DNA from: Ascoidea tarda (nom. inval.)
Taxonomy: Eukaryota; Ascomycota; Saccharomycetes; Ascoideales; Ascoideaceae
NCBI GenBank assembly: GCA_030560485.1
Contig: JAKTTS010000123.1
Span: forward strand, 1-32,836
Length of the DNA: 32,836 nt
Direction of reading: 5' to 3'
In this document: one piece after another, positions 28,929 to 32,836 of the stretch
Layout of the letters: every line of letters begins with the position of its first letter
How positions within the stretch are numbered: position 1 is the first letter of the stretch
Program-made: the position numbers and the translations under genes
Notes under the pieces: model-generated
What the model was told of the DNA's origin: nothing
The model's database searches: none
The model's input: only the letters and a program-made list of their open reading frames with translations

Positions 28929-30539
28929 CTACTGGGAAGTAACTATCTTAGATCTGGCTTCAGCCAAGTGCGAGATATATGCCATCAAAATATCGGCACA
29001 AACGAAATTTTCGAAAATGTCGATTTCATTTTTACTGTTCTCCAAATCAACATTAAAAATATTGCTGAATAAGTTTCTCCTGTGGGTTTCATATATTCCA
29101 AGAGCAATACCCAGGTTGGAAACAAGTTTATATGGATCATACTCAGTCAGAGAGTTAAGTTTCAATTGCCCATCAAATTCATCTAGGATACCATTAGCAT
29201 TTGCTATATTTTCAGTTTCTTGATCATCAAATTCATATTCATCAAACCCATTGTCATTTATATAGTCATCACCAGAGTTGATTTGAACCCCCAAAACATA
29301 TGCAGAGGTTTTAGCCTCATCAACTAAAAATGTTTTTAAAATTTCATAGTATTTAAAAATGTTATTTAAATTAATTAAACCAACGTCAAATAGAATAACT
29401 GGCTTGACTTTATTTCTTTCTTTCAACTTTAACTCCCTGAGTATTTTAGCAATACTATTTTTGATATCTTGATTTGATAATTCCAAATATTTGTTGTTTA
29501 ATTGCAATATTACAAATGTTTCGTCATTTCCTGTAGTGCAAACGATTGCAGCTTGACCAGTTTTGGTTATTGATAAAAAATGATGAGGCTTATTTGATGC
29601 TAAAATAGCTTGTGTTGATGAAGTAATTTTACAATTAAATTTCTCTAAATCATTTACATTCTTATTATTATAATCTGATGTTTGAAACCCCACTGCGTAT
29701 GATGCTCCAGACACCAGCTCTCTGTGCAATTGAGATTCAACCACCGAAGAACCAATAATAGCCATTGAATATAAATCTGATGTATATTGCGGAGTTATGG
29801 TATCTGCCAATTCTCCCACTATTGGTACTCTTGAGACTATTTCTAGTAGTAGATTTCTGCAATATGGTACTCCATAATTAACTTCATAACTCATGCACGA
29901 ATCGTTAATACTGGATTTGTTACCATATGGTATGATTTTTTCGTTATCATCGTATTCTTCATAAGAATAGTTGTAATTCATTAGATTGCATCTCATTAAT
30001 AAAAGTAGATTCAGATTAAGAGATTTCTGCTTTTGAAATTTATTCAACCAATTTGAGCAAGCTTTTGCTTGATTCTTGTTCCCAATAAAATTCGGGCCAG
30101 AGATTATAACTAAAGGATTTGTAATTGGATTATCTTTTTTTAATAAGCCGGATAAACTTAGTCGATCATTTATAATTTTATTTGAAATTTCATAAGTTAT
30201 TGGGGAAATAAACTGTTGAATAACTTCTGGTTGAGCAACAGCAACCTGTCTAGCCCTTTCACTTAAACATAAGGCCGAACTGCTAGATGAGTAATTTCTC
30301 GACATTAATAACGGATGATTGTGATTCGAGTTATTATTATGTCCATTGTAGTTAGTAGTGTTGCTGTGAGTATTGACATTGTTAACATTATTAGAACTTT
30401 TGTTATGATAGCTGTTTTTTGAAGGACCATAATTCCAATATGGAAACTTGTTTATTGAACTGTTGGAGTCTTGAGAACCCAATTGATAAAGCCTATTGCT
30501 TTCGTTCGACTGCTGTGGTTCCTCATTTTGATACGACAT
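28929..30539 (-). CDS. DAHP-synthase-like protein (Aro3/Aro4 fold) with active-site residues lost
   Basis: A 536-residue protein whose residues ~110-510 follow yeast Aro4, the first enzyme of the shikimate pathway. Shared blocks are PLVIISGPN (Aro4 RVLVIVGPC), LLLLMR, GELADTITPQYTSDL (SEMLDTISPQYLADL), ESQLHRELVSG, VGF and HHFLSITKTGQAAIVCTTGN with FVIL. The catalytic set is eroded: GPC's Cys is N150, the KPRTT-x-GWKG loop is gone, R of GARTT is Ser, the VGFK lysine is Q286, the ILRGG arginine is Q346, the SHGN histidine aligns with L388 and the MIES glutamate with N421. The N-terminal ~95 residues are a His/Asn/Ser-rich, probably disordered extension absent from Aro4. I expect no DAHP synthase activity; a regulatory or scaffolding role is a guess. 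Its promoter has a Gcn4-type site. Confidence 0.85.
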   Translation of the reverse strand: MSYQNEEPQQSNESNRLYQLGSQDSNSSINKFPYWNYGPSKNSYHNKSSNNVNNVNTHSNTTNYNGHNNNSNHNHPLLMSRNYSSSSSALCLSERARQVAVAQPEVIQQFISPITYEISNKIINDRLSLSGLLKKDNPITNPLVIISGPNFIGNKNQAKACSNWLNKFQKQKSLNLNLLLLMRCNLMNYNYSYEEYDDNEKIIPYGNKSSINDSCMSYEVNYGVPYCRNLLLEIVSRVPIVGELADTITPQYTSDLYSMAIIGSSVVESQLHRELVSGASYAVGFQTSDYNNKNVNDLEKFNCKITSSTQAILASNKPHHFLSITKTGQAAIVCTTGNDETFVILQLNNKYLELSNQDIKNSIAKILRELKLKERNKVKPVILFDVGLINLNNIFKYYEILKTFLVDEAKTSAYVLGVQINSGDDYINDNGFDEYEFDDQETENIANANGILDEFDGQLKLNSLTEYDPYKLVSNLGIALGIYETHRRNLFSNIFNVDLENSKNEIDIFENFVCADILMAYISHLAEARSKIVTSQ

Positions 30540-30932
30540 TTAGATGGTTACAGATAACGCTGATGATTACCAATGACTGCTTATTATAGACAAAAGTATA
30601 ACGAAATATTATTCCAATCTTTTTTCTGTTTGCAATTAATTATGAAACTGAAAAGTGAGGAAAAAAAGTCTTATTTATTTTTGTATAACGCTCTTTTTAC
30701 CGGATATTGTTTGTGTCATGGTTGAGTCATACACAGACATATTTTCACAAATAAGGAAAAGAAAATTAAATTCCATCACATTTTGAGTTGAGGGTAATTA
30801 AAGTTGGCCAAATATTTCTATTTACAATTTTACTATTTTACTATTTACTTGTTAATTTTTTATTATTTATTAATTTAAAATTTATAAAGATTGATCGGAA
30901 AATGAAAGTCCACAAGTAATATATTAAGTTGC
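30540..30932. promoter_or_regulatory. Promoter of the DAHP-synthase-like gene and MIR1 3' flank
   Basis: 393 nt between two minus-strand genes, with no GC-rich island. The half nearer MIR1 is AT-rich and probably its 3' end. The other half holds the Gcn4-type site. Confidence 0.5.
30723..30729. promoter_or_regulatory. Gcn4-type site TGAGTCA
   Basis: A perfect TGAGTCA (TGACTCA on the other strand) lies 184 nt upstream of the DAHP-synthase-like ATG, within the usual distance for Gcn4 control of amino-acid synthesis genes. Aro3 and Aro4 are Gcn4 targets in S. cerevisiae. The match is seen; binding is inferred. Confidence 0.5.
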
Positions 30933-31859
30933 TTAGTGACCACCACCACCAATTTCGATACTTGGGGAACAGTTAAGACTTTGCTTAAGAGTACCGTAAA
31001 TGGTGAATTGTAAAGAGGTTAAAGTACCAACCATAACTAAACGAGTTGGTAAACCGGCAAATGAACCCTTGATTCCTAATTCTTTAGCTAATTGGGCTAA
31101 CAAACCGACAGTTGATTGACCTGGAGCTTTTTTAGTTTTGTTCACTTTAGATAATAAAGTATCAGCAGGTTGAGAAACGATAGCAGCCATGAAACCAGCA
31201 GTTAAACCAGAAGCTAAATTGATGGCAGTTGCAGTAGATGAAGATAATTTTTCCTTTGGAGTTGGGATAAAAGAGTAAATGGCTTCAGAAGCTCTTTCAT
31301 ATGTTAAGAATTTGGCGATATTATATGGAATTTGTTTAAACAAAATTGGAGTGAAACCGTTATAGAATGAACCGACACCTTCTTCTTTTAAGATTCTTGA
31401 AAACCCACCTAATAAACCGTTAGCAAAAGTTGGTTGAGAGACCAATCTAATACGAGTGGCTTCTAAAGGACATAAAGCGATATCAGCAAAGAATTCAGCA
31501 ATGGCAGCAGAACCAATATAAACTGAGTTTTTGTAGTTGGTAGCAGTTTCAATACCTAAGAGATCAATGAAAGTTTTTTTGAATAATTCGTAACCACCGA
31601 ATTTGAAAGCACCTTGTAAAGAGTAACCCAAAATGGTTGGACCCAACCCAGTTAATAAAGCACCAGCACCCTCTTCAGCAACAATTTTTTTGGCAGATTG
31701 AAACATACCAGTATATTTGGTTGGTTCCAATTGAATTCTGGTTTTGATAACATCAATTGGAGTCATGGAACCATGGGTAACACCACAACCAATAGCACCA
31801 GCTAAAGCGAATTTACTGTAATCTAATACAGTAAAGGATGGAAGTTCAGATGCAGTCAT
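30933..31859 (-). CDS. MIR1: Mitochondrial phosphate carrier
   Basis: This inner-membrane carrier imports phosphate with protons to supply ATP synthase. The 308-residue product matches S. cerevisiae Mir1 (311). Three mitochondrial-carrier repeats are present, with signatures PIDVIKTR (34-41), PLEATRIR (131-138) and PADTLLSK (231-238). The phosphate-carrier blocks [18 protein letters not shown] and [16 protein letters not shown] separate it from other carriers, and residues such as [17 protein letters not shown] at the N-terminus agree. There is no cleavable presequence, as in yeast. I checked every minus-strand frame position and found no CTG codon. Strong codon economy suggests high expression. 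The upstream region has three CCAAT boxes, in line with respiratory control by Hap2/3/4/5-type factors. Confidence 0.97.
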   Translation of the reverse strand: MTASELPSFTVLDYSKFALAGAIGCGVTHGSMTPIDVIKTRIQLEPTKYTGMFQSAKKIVAEEGAGALLTGLGPTILGYSLQGAFKFGGYELFKKTFIDLLGIETATNYKNSVYIGSAAIAEFFADIALCPLEATRIRLVSQPTFANGLLGGFSRILKEEGVGSFYNGFTPILFKQIPYNIAKFLTYERASEAIYSFIPTPKEKLSSSTATAINLASGLTAGFMAAIVSQPADTLLSKVNKTKKAPGQSTVGLLAQLAKELGIKGSFAGLPTRLVMVGTLTSLQFTIYGTLKQSLNCSPSIEIGGGGH

Positions 31860-32199
31860 TTTGAAATATGATATATGAGGTTGATTTGTTTATAAATTTT
31901 GTAAATATTAATGAAAATATCTATTAATAATTTAATAATAATTTAATATACAAGATATGGAAGAATATTGGCAAGAATATAAATAAAAAAAGGATATTAT
32001 TTATAAAATGTATGTGGAACCTTTATAGGATAATAAAAAGATAAAAACAAGAAGATAATCAGAAAAATTGAGATATATTCAGTTTTAAATATCTTTTTAA
32101 TATTAATTATTAACTTTCAAATATATTTCATATAATTTATCATTTTATAAAAACGAGATCTGATTCCTCTAATTGGACAAAAGAAACTTTTCTTACCCG
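31860..32199 (-). promoter_or_regulatory. MIR1 proximal promoter and leader
   Basis: AT-rich leader sequence. An inverted CCAAT (ATTGG at 32172-32176) lies about 315 nt before the MIR1 ATG, in CCAAT orientation relative to the gene. Its context is typical for Hap-type activation, but the motif is short. Confidence 0.35.
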
Positions 32200-32690
32200 G
32201 TAGTAGATCCACTGTTTTCTTTTCGCGATTTCGCAGCGAACGCAACTAAGATTTCTCCGCGATGGCAATAGCTCAGTATGCAATCACATAGTAACAGCAG
32301 CTATCATTGGAGATAAATTGAAGAATCGTTAACACCAAACACGAGATCGGTAGCCTTTTCAAACGAACATAGTCATCGCTGCTTTTCCACTTCCGGCCAA
32401 TGCGAGAACAAGCGAGGGGTTCCGTCCCCAACCACCGGAAATGCGTCCAGCCGACACTAATCCTGTTTCAGAAAACGACCACGTGGGCTGCTCCGGCAAA
32501 GGCAAAGGCTCCGGTCACATCCACCGCCACGGAGGTTGAAAACAAACGGGTAATGAGTTTTCCTCTGATCCAAAACAGGCGTTTCACGTGGCAAATCTGT
32601 CTGAGGCGCGCACAGACATAAATCATGCGGATACTGCATTATCGGAAAACCAGCGCTGCGGGTTTGGGAAGTTTTGAACACTCCAGACCC
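32200..32690. promoter_or_regulatory. GC-rich island upstream of MIR1
   Basis: A GC-rich island 340-830 nt before the MIR1 start. It contains CACGTG at 32480-32485 and 32585-32590, ATTGG at 32306-32310 and CCAAT at 32397-32401. Open frames on both strands (under 80 codons) reflect composition. I read it as the upstream activating region of MIR1; it could also serve a divergent gene beyond the right edge. Confidence 0.5.
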
Positions 32691-32836
32691 ATATTTCAGT
32701 TATTTATATATCTTACAGAGAAACAGTGAAAATTATTTCTTGACTGTTTAAGTGTCTAGGGATTATTTGTGGATCGCTGCTAGCCTTTTCATATAAATTT
32801 GTGATCAATTCGAATATTTTTACCGAAATTTCTCAA
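32691..32836. other. AT-rich window end
   Basis: AT-rich sequence following the island to the right edge. No gene start is visible here; it may be the leader or promoter flank of a gene beyond the window. Confidence 0.35.

Noticed and set aside
1-32836. Transposons, LTR elements, viral relics and CRISPR arrays
   Set aside because: No reverse transcriptase, integrase, transposase or capsid-like frame, no long terminal repeats and no spaced repeat array were seen.

Overview
The window is nuclear DNA of a budding yeast (Saccharomycotina). It is AT-rich and gene-sparse. Every recognisable gene is a single uninterrupted reading frame, and the set includes fungal-only or yeast-typical genes: ERG1, KRE9, MDM34, MIR1, an Ady2/Ato acetate transporter and a Zn2Cys6 regulator. 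I found no in-frame CTG codon in ERG1 or MIR1, whereas COX18 has at least seven. This pattern fits a lineage that has reassigned CUG, or descends from one, but I cannot name the genus. I see no tRNA, rRNA, CRISPR array, transposon, LTR element or viral relic.

Layout, left to right. The start of an acetate-transporter gene runs off the left edge (1-529, minus). A 5.5 kb stretch with no protein gene follows (530-6026). It holds the transporter promoter, a promoter-like block at about 2030-3350 with no gene behind it, and the ERG1 promoter with a sterol-response motif. ERG1 (6027-7505, plus) converges on an unrecognised membrane-anchored protein (7932-9857, minus). That gene shares a short divergent promoter with MRPL10 (10105-10989). 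MRPL10, COX18, MRPL38 and MRP49 are consecutive, giving a 4 kb block devoted to the mitochondrial large ribosomal subunit and inner-membrane insertion. KRE9 (14494-15402, minus) is divergent from a two-dsRBD, RNase III-like protein (16195-18102, plus). A long island-bearing promoter leads to a 1510-residue Zn2Cys6 regulator (20301-24833). Then come MDM34 (minus), a DAHP-synthase-like protein (minus), MIR1 (minus) and the long MIR1 upstream region.

The two most interesting genes both look like pseudoenzymes. The gene at 16195-18102 has the N-terminal domain, RNase III fold and two dsRBDs of a budding-yeast Dicer (Dcr1), but all four acidic catalytic positions are replaced (I197, K201, N287, F290). 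The gene at 28929-30539 is recognisably an Aro3/Aro4-type DAHP synthase but has lost the active-site Cys, Lys, Arg, His and Glu positions. It still carries a perfect Gcn4-type TGAGTCA in its promoter. Both frames are long and open, so they look like maintained proteins rather than decaying genes.

A second theme is promoter design. Most long upstream regions contain a GC-rich island of a few hundred bases, roughly 0.2-1.1 kb before the start codon, then a pyrimidine-rich stretch, then an A-rich leader. Two such blocks, at about 2030-3350 and 25330-25760, have no protein gene behind them and may drive noncoding transcripts. CACGTG boxes recur in these regions.
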